From an uncultured Clostridium sp. (GTDB taxonomy: Bacteria > Bacillota > Clostridia > Lachnospirales > Lachnospiraceae): 64,000 nt of DNA. Shown piece after piece: positions 27,201 to 35,771 of this stretch; positions within the stretch are counted from its first letter, which is position 1; the number at the start of each line of letters is the position of its first letter. The stretch is taken from NCBI GenBank assembly GCA_900543885.1, contig UQTA01000007.1, forward strand, positions 1 through 64,000, in the 5' to 3' direction. A program made the translations under genes and the position numbers. The notes under the pieces were generated by a model, which was not told the origin of the DNA, made no database searches, and was given only the letters and a program-made list of their open reading frames with translations.

Positions 27201-30200
27201 TGCTGAGATCTGCCGTGTGGTCTGACCGTTCGTGTTCATTGCGCTCAGACCAAATGCTATAAAATCCTCATCTGAGACCGTACTGGTTTCTACTGAACTG
27301 ATCTTCGTGATAGATGAAGATGAACTAAGAGACCGGGCCGCATCCAAAGATTCGATTGTCATTGTGGCATGGGCTTTGGATCCCAGTTCTCCTTTTATAT
27401 ATCCAAAAAACAATCCCTGATCATTATAACGGTTGCGATATAAATGCGCCGTTTCTAAATGATATGCCGTACTCTTTTTCAGTTTTGCCTGATAGGAAAT
27501 TTTTTTTATGTAACGATCTGAGTTACCTGTCAGATTGCTTACTTTGATGTTAAATGATGATTGATTCGGGTAATGTTTTGTCCCCGTTGTCCCATCATCC
27601 AGCTCATAATTTACATCCGTTCCACCGGTATTCCCATAAACCGGTATATTTACCTGTGTTACATAGTACTCCGCGTCCCCATCGCCTGTATTAAACTGGA
27701 ATGTGATCTTTAATTCCGGGCTGTCCTGGGCCCCGTCATTATGGATATCAAAAAATCCCAAAGCTCCTACGATACCATTTTCCTTTGTGAGTCCCTGATA
27801 GATCCTGCGCTTTGCGATCTTTTCTCCTTCAGCTGCCTGGGCAGAAGATGTCATTTTAATATCAGGCGCTGTCTGAACATACCAGGCGAATCTGGTGGGT
27901 GTAAAAGTGTTTTTTAAAGTACTGACTTGCCCTGTATATGTTGTCTGCTCTGTGATCTCCCACTCAACTCCCAGGATTTTCATAGGCTCCCCCTGAACCT
28001 CCATATCTGCCAGTTCTGACGGCCAGGAGAAACAAGGAGTATAAAACAGCTTTGTAAAGGAACCAATATAAATATTCTCAAATGTATATGTGATCGTATG
28101 GTTTATAAGATCACTCTGTGTTTCTGTAAGCTTATATCCGCTTTCATTTCCCTGTTTATTCTCCTTTAGTGCTGTATCATCAGCTGAAAAGCCTAAATAA
28201 TGTTTCTCTTTATTTTCTCCTATTTCAATATAGGGGCAGTGGAATTTAACAACCATCTTTTTATATACCTGATAGGACGGACCAGCCGTACCTCCTGTAT
28301 AAGATATGGTGTCACCTTTGCCCAGGTAAACATCCTGTTCTGTAATTCCTGAGGTTTGAAATCCGTCAACAGACATAAAATTTCTCAATCCAGATCCAGC
28401 AAGGCTTCCTGTCCTCAGCGAGACTGCATCTACCTTACAGCTTTCTATCACTGTGTTCTGCTCTCCGTCCAGATTTTCCCCATTTTCAGCCTTTATCAGG
28501 CTGATCTGAAGAATATCTTCTGCCACCTGCGTTCCGCCTGTGTAACCGGCAAGTTCATTGCTATATCGGATTACAATGTCCTTGACCTCAATCGTCTCTA
28601 CACTTGTATTTAAATAAAGACGCAATTCACCGCTGTATGGGCTGAAACCGGGCAGTGCTGACGTGCTCCCGCCTGATGTGTTTACCTGTGGAGCTGTATT
28701 TTGGATAAATTCTACTTTTTCTACGCCGGTTATATCAGAAGCTTTCGGTATTCCATTGAAATAAAACAGTTCTGAAAGTTTCATGGAAAGTACATATTGT
28801 TTATCTGCCTCTACCAGTGTATTATTCTGCCGGTTGACCGTAACATTAAGGGTACGGGCCTCTGTTGCAGCCCAGTCTGCTGTAAATATATTTTTCTCTG
28901 TATCTGACAGCGGTTTACCGTCAAATAACGCTTCCATTGCAAACGGTTTCTGGTCCTGATCTCCTTCTAATGCGAAGCTTACTGCCTGCCCCTGCTCATA
29001 GGTTGTCTGCAGCGTCGCTTCCAGACCAGTATACCCCGTCTGTTCCAGGATCTCCCAGTTTCCGCCCTGTATCTCATAATTTTCTGTCTGCTGTACTGTT
29101 CTATTTTCTAAGATCTCTTTCGGCAAAGTAAATACCGGTGTATAGAACAGGATATCCTCTTTTCCCAGACAGACATTTTCAAAGGAATAGATAAAACGAT
29201 GCTCTTCTTCCTCATAAACTACAGGTTCTTTCAAAGCAAAAGCCTGCTTTTCCTCATGCCTGTTTTCCGTCAGTGCCTTATCTTCCGTGGAAAAATCCAG
29301 ATAATGTTTCACACCATCTATGGTAATATACGGACATGAAAAAGCTGCTGTCAACTGTCTGTAAACCTGGGCGTCCTGATCACCCAGACCGCAGGTATAA
29401 TAGAAACTATCTTCCTTTTTCAGTACTGTTTCTTTAGTATCTGCCTGAGCAGCGTTTTCTTTTGTGCTTTCCTTTGCATCTTCTTCTGCTTTTTCTATGA
29501 TCATACTGCTTTTTAAAGACTTTTCTTCCTGGGATCCGGTCTCTAAGGAAACGGACGAAATACTGTATTCTTTAAACGCGCCTTCCGCTGCATCCGCCTC
29601 TTCTGTTTTTTTCACATCAGCCGTCGGATCCGATGATCCGTCAGCTGACATCACAGTCAGTCCGTCACCGATCAGCAGAGAAATTCTTAATGGATCTTCT
29701 ATTTCCTGATTTCCACCAATATAACCGACTAATTCCGGCCGGTAACAAAGCTCTAACGGTGCAAGATCCACTATATCTGCCAGCGGATCTAACAGCAGCT
29801 GCAATTCACCGCTGTTTTTCCCAGTTTCTTCCATATTTTCTGTCATTCCCTGGATATCTTCTTCCTGTAATGTATCATCCGGTACAAAGACCATATCCTG
29901 AATGCCAGTCATTTCTTCTATATCCGGCAATTCTTTAAAATAAAATAAGTTTCCCAATGTGATAGAAAGAACTGCCTCCTGATCTGTTTCCTCTTCTGAT
30001 CCGCCTCTTCTTTCTCCGCTGATCTCGATCAGTTTGGAAGTGCCTTCCTCCCACTGCAGAACCTGCTCTTTTTCCCCCTCTTCTAACTCTGTTCCATCCA
30101 CTATGATCTGCAGATCATATCTAAGAGGTTCTGCTGTTTCTTTTTCTGCTTCTTTGGTCGCTTCTTTAACACCGCTGTTGGCGGTTTTTCCACCGTTATT

Positions 30201-30866
30201 TCCACTGTTGGCATTTTCTATCGTTTCTTTTGTCTCTATTGTATCCTTTGTCTCTTTGGTGCTATCTTTATTTTCCTCAGCCTGCGCAGTATCTTTTTCT
30301 GTGTCTTTTCCCGTATCTTTGCTGTCAGCTGCATTCCCGGTGGTATCTGCATCTTTACTGATATCTGTGCTTCCGGCACTACCGGTGCCCTTGTTATTTT
30401 CTTCGCTGCCGGTATCAGCGGTATCTTTGTCAGTGTCTCCACTGCCAGTATGGTCTGTGTCCTTATCGTCATTTCCAGTGTCGCTGGTACCGGCTCCATT
30501 GGCGCCGTTTCCAGTGCTATCTGTGTCTGCATTATTACTGCCGCTTCCAGCGCTGTCTGTGTCTGCGCCGTTCTCTCCGCTTCCGGTATCATTTGTGCCT
30601 GCGCCATTCTCTCCATCTTCGGCATTCCCACCATCTTCGCCGCTATCTGTATTCCCACTGTCTGTATTTCCGCTGTCCTGATTGCCGTCAGCATTTTCCT
30701 CATTTGCATCATCGGCCTGGTCTGCATCTTCTCCAGGATCATCTGAATCTGAACTTTCTTCTGTTTTTTCTGCCAGCACTCCGGGAACTGTTACTGCGCC
30801 GCCTGCCAGTGCAGCCGCCAGAACAACTGCCAGCGCCCGGCCTTTGTATTTTTTCCACTTTCTCAT
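24264..30866 (-). CDS. Giant secreted surface protein with acidic low-complexity stalk
   Basis: This 2200-residue protein has a signal peptide (about 1-32, ending VPGVLA), then about 210 residues of low-complexity Asp/Gly/Ser/Thr/Asn-rich sequence (about 36-246). Two tandem related blocks follow (about 250-630 and 640-985), sharing LGNLFYF/LSELFYF, GYIGG/GYTGG, YLDFS/YLGFS, LFYTP and LEQTGYTG/TEQTTYTG. About 1200 further residues are beta-rich and read like immunoglobulin-type or adhesin domains. There is no LPXTG sorting signal or C-terminal membrane helix, so attachment would be through the fibre or not at all. Few cysteines are present. It is the last gene of the SipW/TasA-like operon and probably the adhesive or structural cargo. 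The function is inferred. Confidence 0.85.
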   Translation of the reverse strand: MRKWKKYKGRALAVVLAAALAGGAVTVPGVLAEKTEESSDSDDPGEDADQADDANEENADGNQDSGNTDSGNTDSGEDGGNAEDGENGAGTNDTGSGENGADTDSAGSGSNNADTDSTGNGANGAGTSDTGNDDKDTDHTGSGDTDKDTADTGSEENNKGTGSAGSTDISKDADTTGNAADSKDTGKDTEKDTAQAEENKDSTKETKDTIETKETIENANSGNNGGKTANSGVKEATKEAEKETAEPLRYDLQIIVDGTELEEGEKEQVLQWEEGTSKLIEISGERRGGSEEETDQEAVLSITLGNLFYFKELPDIEEMTGIQDMVFVPDDTLQEEDIQGMTENMEETGKNSGELQLLLDPLADIVDLAPLELCYRPELVGYIGGNQEIEDPLRISLLIGDGLTVMSADGSSDPTADVKKTEEADAAEGAFKEYSISSVSLETGSQEEKSLKSSMIIEKAEEDAKESTKENAAQADTKETVLKKEDSFYYTCGLGDQDAQVYRQLTAAFSCPYITIDGVKHYLDFSTEDKALTENRHEEKQAFALKEPVVYEEEEHRFIYSFENVCLGKEDILFYTPVFTLPKEILENRTVQQTENYEIQGGNWEILEQTGYTGLEATLQTTYEQGQAVSFALEGDQDQKPFAMEALFDGKPLSDTEKNIFTADWAATEARTLNVTVNRQNNTLVEADKQYVLSMKLSELFYFNGIPKASDITGVEKVEFIQNTAPQVNTSGGSTSALPGFSPYSGELRLYLNTSVETIEVKDIVIRYSNELAGYTGGTQVAEDILQISLIKAENGENLDGEQNTVIESCKVDAVSLRTGSLAGSGLRNFMSVDGFQTSGITEQDVYLGKGDTISYTGGTAGPSYQVYKKMVVKFHCPYIEIGENKEKHYLGFSADDTALKENKQGNESGYKLTETQSDLINHTITYTFENIYIGSFTKLFYTPCFSWPSELADMEVQGEPMKILGVEWEITEQTTYTGQVSTLKNTFTPTRFAWYVQTAPDIKMTSSAQAAEGEKIAKRRIYQGLTKENGIVGALGFFDIHNDGAQDSPELKITFQFNTGDGDAEYYVTQVNIPVYGNTGGTDVNYELDDGTTGTKHYPNQSSFNIKVSNLTGNSDRYIKKISYQAKLKKSTAYHLETAHLYRNRYNDQGLFFGYIKGELGSKAHATMTIESLDAARSLSSSSSITKISSVETSTVSDEDFIAFGLSAMNTNGQTTRQISAGDSVSVTFGATVNSEEHDYNGGGYVNGYHVFRDGKFYICLPDKVSIPGKEQAFVNIYNSGTLKSKVQAASVKRLDASCTVNGTTAYWWCIEVKGINAQNNGSQDMAEAVRATVQLATDASMQSINWDFRNCVAVQADGQAISWGAAMSIGVNCNTLAALRKSSSSTQIQSLASYFETQGKTDNLGIGVYNSSDGVVKLNIVRAEAKLDVETSLHKENETDNVSSITLGSVDDRLEYDVTISSNDGGAASDFSYYIPIVSTDSKLDPQALVVEKEFNLKLLNAVEVEKIHQGTTNTDIPFKVYYTKDGNLDSETIRGDAVTWYTDDQLSDHSGITAVKIVTTENAQVDTGDAYRFRIAVGYDNAANDFAANAGKRDSWRSFGRYTYVRNGSTTTNSYPNEGVSVIVSYTEDKTTDQGAGIHVVLDTAAAANRVEKQQDLSWTPLKSQVLKIKKAVVSSGTSLVTADPSGFTGADANSKFRLYFNVNNGTEAVITDKGCSQSWTVPAGQAVEMEIKAEFSKALTDVTTARYVDVTIGNDYVTIVRRIQLDRNVKPASADGSGTAVGSHYQVTNVTDAGTASVISQNSSFTALYVVHDFVPGNFDSRFITWKKGGVSDQFPKGTAITMLEISSDNQVTDFWYYKSDGTAEKVDLKEFTRMSGNEKYSYVTTGTSAVSFRYQFIVDFSEAKEADVGDYQLALGVADSKNVNTFADVDLPVELKARTTYSLSAAGTQEGPADPSAVFTYAVNDSEGNDSFSEHRSLALVLTAKDPAELPGDASLNIEEGETRDSFNQIKKGVFVIPLGTIQSGNKTIIMRSDLFPEEEKDYSFTAQLYLSDSSESASPLNGRKAGSSVDVVFKKADAKRPALKISGMRVADLADWAEGCPVNIQVQNIPEQGTMTVTPYYGLAGSDKATALLSSVSGVFTIGNGTGTYDSSKTPTGQLILSSSAQKGTYRLLFEIKDASQTTVLTVPYYVIVR

Positions 30867-30878
30867 GTTTGTGCCCCC

Positions 30879-31658
30879 TTAGTTTCCTGCACCAGCTGTC
30901 AGTTCTGTACTATCTGTGTAATCTGCTGCCGTATCTATTTTAAAAAAACGGTAAGTACCAGAGGTATACGGCTGAACTGAGATCACAGTACTTCCCGCCA
31001 TATACTGGTCCCCCTTTCTGGTGACTACATTAGCAAAAGCCTCCTGTGTACTGTCAGGGATCAGCCCTTTCGGCCAGGAAATACGGATATTGCCCTGGTA
31101 ATCTTTCACCGAAACTGTTAAAAGCACATAGGGGCTTCCCGTACTGTCGCTTATCTCACTGTCAATCTCATTCTGTTTTTCTGGTATCGTAAAAGTACCT
31201 TTCAATGTCTGTGTAAAAGGTCCTGTTGCCTGTGCTGTTACTTCATACGTTCCTGCTGTCATATTTTTAATGGTGATCTGACTGGAATTTCCGCTGTCTG
31301 CTTTCCGGCTGATGGTTCCATTTCCTGTTTGTACAGCTATTGGATCTCCCTCTTTTTTTACCTCATAAGAGTAGTTGATGTCTTTTCCTGATCTTCGGTA
31401 CGCATCTGCAAAATTGCGAAGTTCCACTGTAAGACTGTCTGTACTGGAAGACAATGTATAACTTCTTCCTTCTTTGCTGAGAAAATCACTGGTAAAATAA
31501 AACTCATTTGCAGCAACTGCACTCATCTGTGATCTTTGATGGATGTATCTTGCACAAACACTTGCGCCTGCTGCTAAAGCTGCCGCTGTCACACACGCCA
31601 GAAGAGGCATCGCTGTTCTTTTGCTTCTGTTTTTTTCTTTTTTGCATTCCATTTCCAT
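30879..31658 (-). CDS. Exported protein of the fibre operon
   Basis: This protein of about 259 residues is not recognised by family. A basic N-terminus (KKEKNRSKRTAM) leads into a hydrophobic segment (about residues 17-36), as in a signal anchor. The rest is beta-rich, with NEFYFTSDFLSKEG just after the segment, a layout seen in SipW-dependent subunits. The C-terminus ends in small and polar residues. The start is uncertain: GTG at 31661, ATG at 31658 or ATG at 31652 are all in frame near a weak AAGAGAG site. It is twelve bases upstream of the giant gene and may be a minor fibre subunit or an adaptor for it. Confidence 0.7.
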   Translation of the reverse strand: MEMECKKEKNRSKRTAMPLLACVTAAALAAGASVCARYIHQRSQMSAVAANEFYFTSDFLSKEGRSYTLSSSTDSLTVELRNFADAYRRSGKDINYSYEVKKEGDPIAVQTGNGTISRKADSGNSSQITIKNMTAGTYEVTAQATGPFTQTLKGTFTIPEKQNEIDSEISDSTGSPYVLLTVSVKDYQGNIRISWPKGLIPDSTQEAFANVVTRKGDQYMAGSTVISVQPYTSGTYRFFKIDTAADYTDSTELTAGAGN

Positions 31659-31666
31659 CACTCTCT

Positions 31667-32218
31667 TTAATTACTTTGTTTTACATTAATATTGATCTGG
31701 ATAAAATCCGGTATCCCAGCCAGATCAGCACTGTTTTTCTCTTCCGGCCACTGAACATTTAACGTATATGTATGTGTTTTTTCCTGGACAGCCGAAAATT
31801 TCATATCGTCCGCTGCAAATACATGACTTTTATTATTTTCTGTTTCTGAAAACTCACCGATCACAGCATTCCCTTTTTTTAGGGTATATTCAAAAGGGAG
31901 ATTCCCTGCAGTGATCACTTCCAGTTCATATGTCTGGTCAGTTTCACTGACCTTTCCGTCTTCATTTTTATTTGTCAGCGTAACATGATAAGAGGCCGTA
32001 CTTCCCGGAACCAGCTCAGAAGTCCATTCAGACGGCACATCAATGGTTTCATCGTGACCGAAAACAGCCACTCTTGCTCCATCTTTTTCATTGCTTCCTG
32101 TCGCAAACCTGGCATACAAGCCGGGGATTTGTTCTAATGCGATCCATATAAGGCATATTACTATAACCCCTATATATATCCGTTTTCTTTTTTTATATCC
32201 GGCATAACCCATATCCAT
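31667..32218 (-). CDS. Fibre subunit with SipW-type leader (minor TasA-like)
   Basis: This 183-residue protein has a basic start (KKRKR), one hydrophobic helix (about 14-30) and then the mark of SipW/TasA-type subunits, YARFATGSNEKDGARVAVFG (residues 35-54). The folded part is a beta sandwich (TSELVPGSTASYHVTLTNKN). Such leaders are cut by S26B signal peptidases, and the mature protein can polymerise outside the cell. The gene lies four bases after a SipW-like peptidase gene and five before the next exported protein, so its own peptidase is probably the 197-residue one. GGGAG precedes the ATG. Confidence 0.78.
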   Translation of the reverse strand: MDMGYAGYKKRKRIYIGVIVICLIWIALEQIPGLYARFATGSNEKDGARVAVFGHDETIDVPSEWTSELVPGSTASYHVTLTNKNEDGKVSETDQTYELEVITAGNLPFEYTLKKGNAVIGEFSETENNKSHVFAADDMKFSAVQEKTHTYTLNVQWPEEKNSADLAGIPDFIQININVKQSN

Positions 32219-32222
32219 AGTA

Positions 32223-32816
32223 TCAATCTCCCTGGTTTTTTCGTTCCTGCTTCAAACGCTGGATCTCTTTTCGGATTTCTTCCAGTTCCTGCTCATCCTG
32301 CATTCTTTCCTGCTGTAAGGAATGTTCTGTCAGGAAAAATGCCGCTGCTAAAAGAAGAATGATCCCAGGCGGTGTTTTCAGGATCCCCACCACAGTTCCT
32401 ACATAAGGGACTTTTCCAACTGCCACTCCTTTGATCATCTTACGATCAAAGGGTTCATCCGGCACATTGTTGGCATCTCCCTGAGTCACCACCTGATTTC
32501 CATCCAGACGAACGATCCTGTGTACGATCAGATTTTTACCTGACTGATACACTACAATATCGCCCTCTTTTAAATTTTCCTCTTTTTTTACGATCAGCAA
32601 GGTTCCTCTGGAAAAAGCAGGCTCCATACTGTCTGAAAGTACATTAGCCGCGCCGATCCCAAATGGCATCGGCAGCGGATCCCTCATAAAGGTTCCTGCA
32701 TTGATCAGATAGATACTGATCCCAATGATCAGACCTAATACGCTCAGGGCGATTCGCCGAAGCCAGATCTGCAGCCCGTTTCTTTTTTTATTTCTTGCTC
32801 TGGACTGTCCTTTCAT
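32223..32816 (-). CDS. SipW-like signal peptidase I (second copy)
   Basis: This 197-residue membrane protease has one N-terminal membrane helix (about 20-40), the serine motif VLSDSMEPAFSRG with Ser63 as nucleophile, the IVHRIV motif with His99 in place of the usual Lys (the mark of the S26B, ER-type group that includes SipW), and a GDANN motif carrying the acidic residue. A second helix (about 150-168) precedes a charged coiled tail (EQELEEIRKEIQRLKQER). It probably processes the subunit encoded next. The operon has another peptidase 3 kb upstream, so each may serve different substrates. Confidence 0.88.
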   Translation of the reverse strand: MKGQSRARNKKRNGLQIWLRRIALSVLGLIIGISIYLINAGTFMRDPLPMPFGIGAANVLSDSMEPAFSRGTLLIVKKEENLKEGDIVVYQSGKNLIVHRIVRLDGNQVVTQGDANNVPDEPFDRKMIKGVAVGKVPYVGTVVGILKTPPGIILLLAAAFFLTEHSLQQERMQDEQELEEIRKEIQRLKQERKNQGD

Positions 32817-32858
32817 CCCTGTGACCTTCTCTCTGTGCAGTCTGCTATTTTATGAATA

Positions 32859-34460
32859 TCAAACGGTATATTTCTTATCCCGGTCTACTTTCAGACCTCC
32901 TGGAGTCTGATTTGTTCCATCTGCCTGAGGCTTTGTTGTTCCCCGCGGTGTATATACCACCTGATCTCCATCAATAGCCGCCCAGGATGTCTGGCTGACT
33001 GCTACCTTTGGTCCGTTCATATCCATATAAAGTTCCACTGCCCGGATATTCTTTCCTGCTGTAATAACTGTGATCCCATCTTCTGCTCCAATGCGGATTC
33101 CCTCTTTGCGATCCCGCTTTAATTTCCACTTAAAGAGGCGTTTTGTTCCATCCTGATCACAAAATTCAAAGGTATGTACGCCTGGCCGGATCCTGTTAAA
33201 TATAAATCGGCCGGATTTGATCAGAGCTCGCTTCCTCTTCCACAGAACCATACTTCCCGTTGCTGACAAACCTGTAACGTAAAGACCGCTCCGCCATGGG
33301 ATCAGAATGATCGGCGTAAGAACTGCCACACCGCCTGCTCCAGCAGCTACGGCCGCCGCCGCAATTGCGATCGTCTTTAATACAGCCATTATTCCAGAAT
33401 GGCTTTCCTCTTTTTTCTGAGTTTCTTCCGTCTTTGTCTCTGTTATATCATCGGATTTATCTTTCTGCTGATCCGCTGCATCAGATGTATTTGCTGCCGT
33501 ACTTTCCGGATTCTTTCCGTTCTGTTCCGGTCCTGCTGCCTGAGCTTGTCCTTCAGACTGTGATATCTGACCTGTTTCTGCCGTATCCTGCTTTCCTGCC
33601 ATAGCTGTGTTTTCCGGTAAGGTCTCTGCATTCTGTACTGTTTCCTGAATAGTTTCCTGAATCCCTTCCGTTTTCTTTCCTGCTGCATCCGTTGCCTCTT
33701 TTACAGCAGTTGGATATCTATGTCCTGAAGAACTGCCTCCTGAGCCGCCTGAACCTCCTGAAGAACTTCCGCCGTCTTCCCAGGATGCCTGTGTGTGGAT
33801 GATGACAGCAAGACGGATATCTTCTCCCACTGCATGATTTCCCAAAATACTGTCTTCTTCGTCCATTCCCTGTTCAAATGGCCACTGCCAGGATATGGTG
33901 TATTCTCTTGAATCCCCATATTTTAAGCTTCCCACTGTTTTTACATCATTTAATCGCCAAACATCTTCCCAGGACTGACTGCTGCCTAAAAGCCAGTTTC
34001 CCGCTGAATCAGACACACGGACTTCTACAGGAATCTTTGTCTCCCGAGGACTGACCTGCGCTTCCAACCACATGGAGTAGTCTGCCGGACTGTTTTCTTT
34101 ATTTTTTATGACAAAATGGCAGTCAGCCGACGTTCCCGGCGCGATCACATCATCAGAACCGCTGCTGTTTACTCTGGTCTCTCCTGTTTTGCCATTGTAA
34201 CTTATATGAAAAATATCTACTTTTGTTTTATCTTCCCATATTTCTCTGCTATTTCCGTTTTCTGCCTCTTTTAAGGTAAGTCTCTGATTTCCAGATTTGC
34301 TTAAAAACGGAAAATGGCTTTCCTGCTTTTCCAGTAGTATGCTACTGTTTTCTTCTTTTCTGACCCATCTTACAAGACCATCTGCCACGATACTTCCAGT
34401 AAGCAGGCACAAGATAGAAACCACTGCCGCTGCATTTGAAATTTTTCTGCTTTTCGGCAT
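32859..34460 (-). CDS. Membrane-anchored Ser/Gly-rich protein, likely fibre anchor
   Basis: The protein has about 533 residues from the ATG at 34460, which has GGGGGA before it. An ATG at 34514 lies inside a repeat and has no site. A leader helix (about 8-27) is followed by a TasA-like beta domain (about 40-235), a short SSSGGSGGSGGSSSG hinge, an acidic Gln/Glu/Thr-rich linker (about 255-350), two hydrophobic segments (about 358-382 and 385-405), then a basic stretch and a beta-rich C-terminal domain (about 415-520). The layout suits a protein anchored in the membrane with an outer subunit-like domain, so it may root the fibre. No family is recognised for the C-terminal part. Confidence 0.7.
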   Translation of the reverse strand: MPKSRKISNAAAVVSILCLLTGSIVADGLVRWVRKEENSSILLEKQESHFPFLSKSGNQRLTLKEAENGNSREIWEDKTKVDIFHISYNGKTGETRVNSSGSDDVIAPGTSADCHFVIKNKENSPADYSMWLEAQVSPRETKIPVEVRVSDSAGNWLLGSSQSWEDVWRLNDVKTVGSLKYGDSREYTISWQWPFEQGMDEEDSILGNHAVGEDIRLAVIIHTQASWEDGGSSSGGSGGSGGSSSGHRYPTAVKEATDAAGKKTEGIQETIQETVQNAETLPENTAMAGKQDTAETGQISQSEGQAQAAGPEQNGKNPESTAANTSDAADQQKDKSDDITETKTEETQKKEESHSGIMAVLKTIAIAAAAVAAGAGGVAVLTPIILIPWRSGLYVTGLSATGSMVLWKRKRALIKSGRFIFNRIRPGVHTFEFCDQDGTKRLFKWKLKRDRKEGIRIGAEDGITVITAGKNIRAVELYMDMNGPKVAVSQTSWAAIDGDQVVYTPRGTTKPQADGTNQTPGGLKVDRDKKYTV

Positions 34461-34493
34461 GAGCACTCTTCCCCCTTTTCCAACCTCGCTGAT

Positions 34494-34536
34494 ATTACTG
34501 TTCATGCGCTGCATGACCAGAAGCGGAATTTGCAGG
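34494..34536. repeat. Copy of the element B end motif
   Basis: About 36 bases match the reverse complement of 3622-3661 with three or four changes, including the small stem TCATGC-GCT-GCATGA. The rest of element B is absent. It lies upstream of the anchor-like gene. Confidence 0.65.
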
Positions 34537-34602
34537 AACGTTACAAGTCAGCCTGCGAAAGAAATCCCAAAAATACATCAGCTTCTGTCATTTTTACAGA
34601 TC

Positions 34603-34648
34603 TTTCAGAATACCCGGATCTGGCCTTCCAGATCCGGAGCTACTGAAA
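34603..34648. other. Internal hairpin between subunit and anchor genes
   Basis: A perfect 10-bp stem, CCGGATCTGG-CCTT-CCAGATCCGG, is extended by TTTCAG/CTGAAA outside. There is no U-tract, so it is not a plain terminator. Placed after the abundant-subunit gene, it could stabilise the upstream mRNA or damp expression of the later genes. The rest of the 300-base gap shows nothing else. Confidence 0.5.
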
Positions 34649-34763
34649 AAGCTGTAGCTTCCCCTTCTCTGCCACAAAATATTTTCCTGTGTTCACCCAC
34701 GAAAGGCAATCCATACAGGTTCAAAAAATACTAAGAGAAGGGGAGTTAAAAGCTTTTATTTTA

Positions 34764-35771
34764 TTAGTCTGCCTGTTCTACCGTCAGAGTAATGTCGAAG
34801 CTGGTCTTGGTGGATGCGACAGGAGTTGTGCTGCCATCAACTGTTGCAAGACCTGTATTTCCATCTACAGTAATTGACTTGTAATCGCTGGTATCTTTAT
34901 ATACAACATTGCTGGCAGTTCCTGCATTAGATGCAATCAGATCACCAAGAATCGTATCGGCTTCATTATTGCCGCTAAAACTCCATTCCCAAGTAATGTT
35001 AGTTGCCGCCATATTATTTAATGTTGTCGCCAAATTTGTATTTGGCTCATATACCTTAGCATCATTTCCAACTATCTCATAGGTGCTGACACCATCTATT
35101 CCCGGAACGGCAGCAGAAACCGCAGATCCTTTTAGCATTTCAGCTACGCTCGCACCAATCTTGCTCAAACTATCTTCATTATTTGTTCCAGTTACACCCG
35201 CTCCTTTATACACAACTGGATAATAAGTAGCATTTAAATTAACTACATCTTCCAATGTAAAATATTCTACATTCTGCTCAGGCTTAAGAGCAGATGTTTC
35301 TTTATAGGATGTTCCATCCAATGTATAATATTTCTTACCTGCAGCAAAGTCTTCTGCTGTAACGTTTTGAGTCTTTACCATCACACCATATTCGCCGGTA
35401 GCCAGATAAATATTCTGCGTTTTAACCGTTCCATATACTTTTGTGCTGACTTCCGGTTTACCGTTCAGTGTAATGTGAAGTCCACTGTTTGCATTCTTTG
35501 TTCCTGGTGCAACTACCTTTTCACCAGCAGATGAACTCTGTACTGTTGCCGTACTACCGCTTGTTACGATTGTATTATTCGTACCATCATAAGCTTCCCC
35601 ATACAGGTTTCCGCTGATTCCCAGGTTTACACCCCATTTTGCAACTCTTGCACTGTCGTTCAGTTCATCCTGTGTAATGTACTTTGCAAAAGTACCACTG
35701 ATCATACCGGTCGTCAGCAGCGCTGCAATCATTAATCCCGATGCTGCACGCATCATTTTATTGTTTTTCAT
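34764..35771 (-). CDS. TasA-like major fibre subunit
   Basis: This 335-residue protein has a short basic start, a hydrophobic leader (about 9-28) and the typical SipW-type segment ISGTFAKYITQ...NDSARVAKWGV at residues 24-47. The mature part is rich in Thr, Asn, Ser and Gly with few charges, poor in Cys and beta-rich, as expected of a self-assembling fibre protein like TasA. Its ATG overlaps the sipW stop (ATGA), with GAAAGGAG upstream, so translation is coupled to its peptidase. Being next to sipW and followed by a hairpin, it is the best candidate for the main building block. No amyloid claim can be made from sequence. Confidence 0.85.
   Translation of the reverse strand: MKNNKMMRAASGLMIAALLTTGMISGTFAKYITQDELNDSARVAKWGVNLGISGNLYGEAYDGTNNTIVTSGSTATVQSSSAGEKVVAPGTKNANSGLHITLNGKPEVSTKVYGTVKTQNIYLATGEYGVMVKTQNVTAEDFAAGKKYYTLDGTSYKETSALKPEQNVEYFTLEDVVNLNATYYPVVYKGAGVTGTNNEDSLSKIGASVAEMLKGSAVSAAVPGIDGVSTYEIVGNDAKVYEPNTNLATTLNNMAATNITWEWSFSGNNEADTILGDLIASNAGTASNVVYKDTSDYKSITVDGNTGLATVDGSTTPVASTKTSFDITLTVEQAD

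Noticed and set aside
30034..30760. Long open frames in the other five frames over the low-complexity part of the giant gene, and a CRISPR-like look
   Set aside because: They are shadows of biased repeats. The units are degenerate and lack constant spacers, so it is not a CRISPR array.
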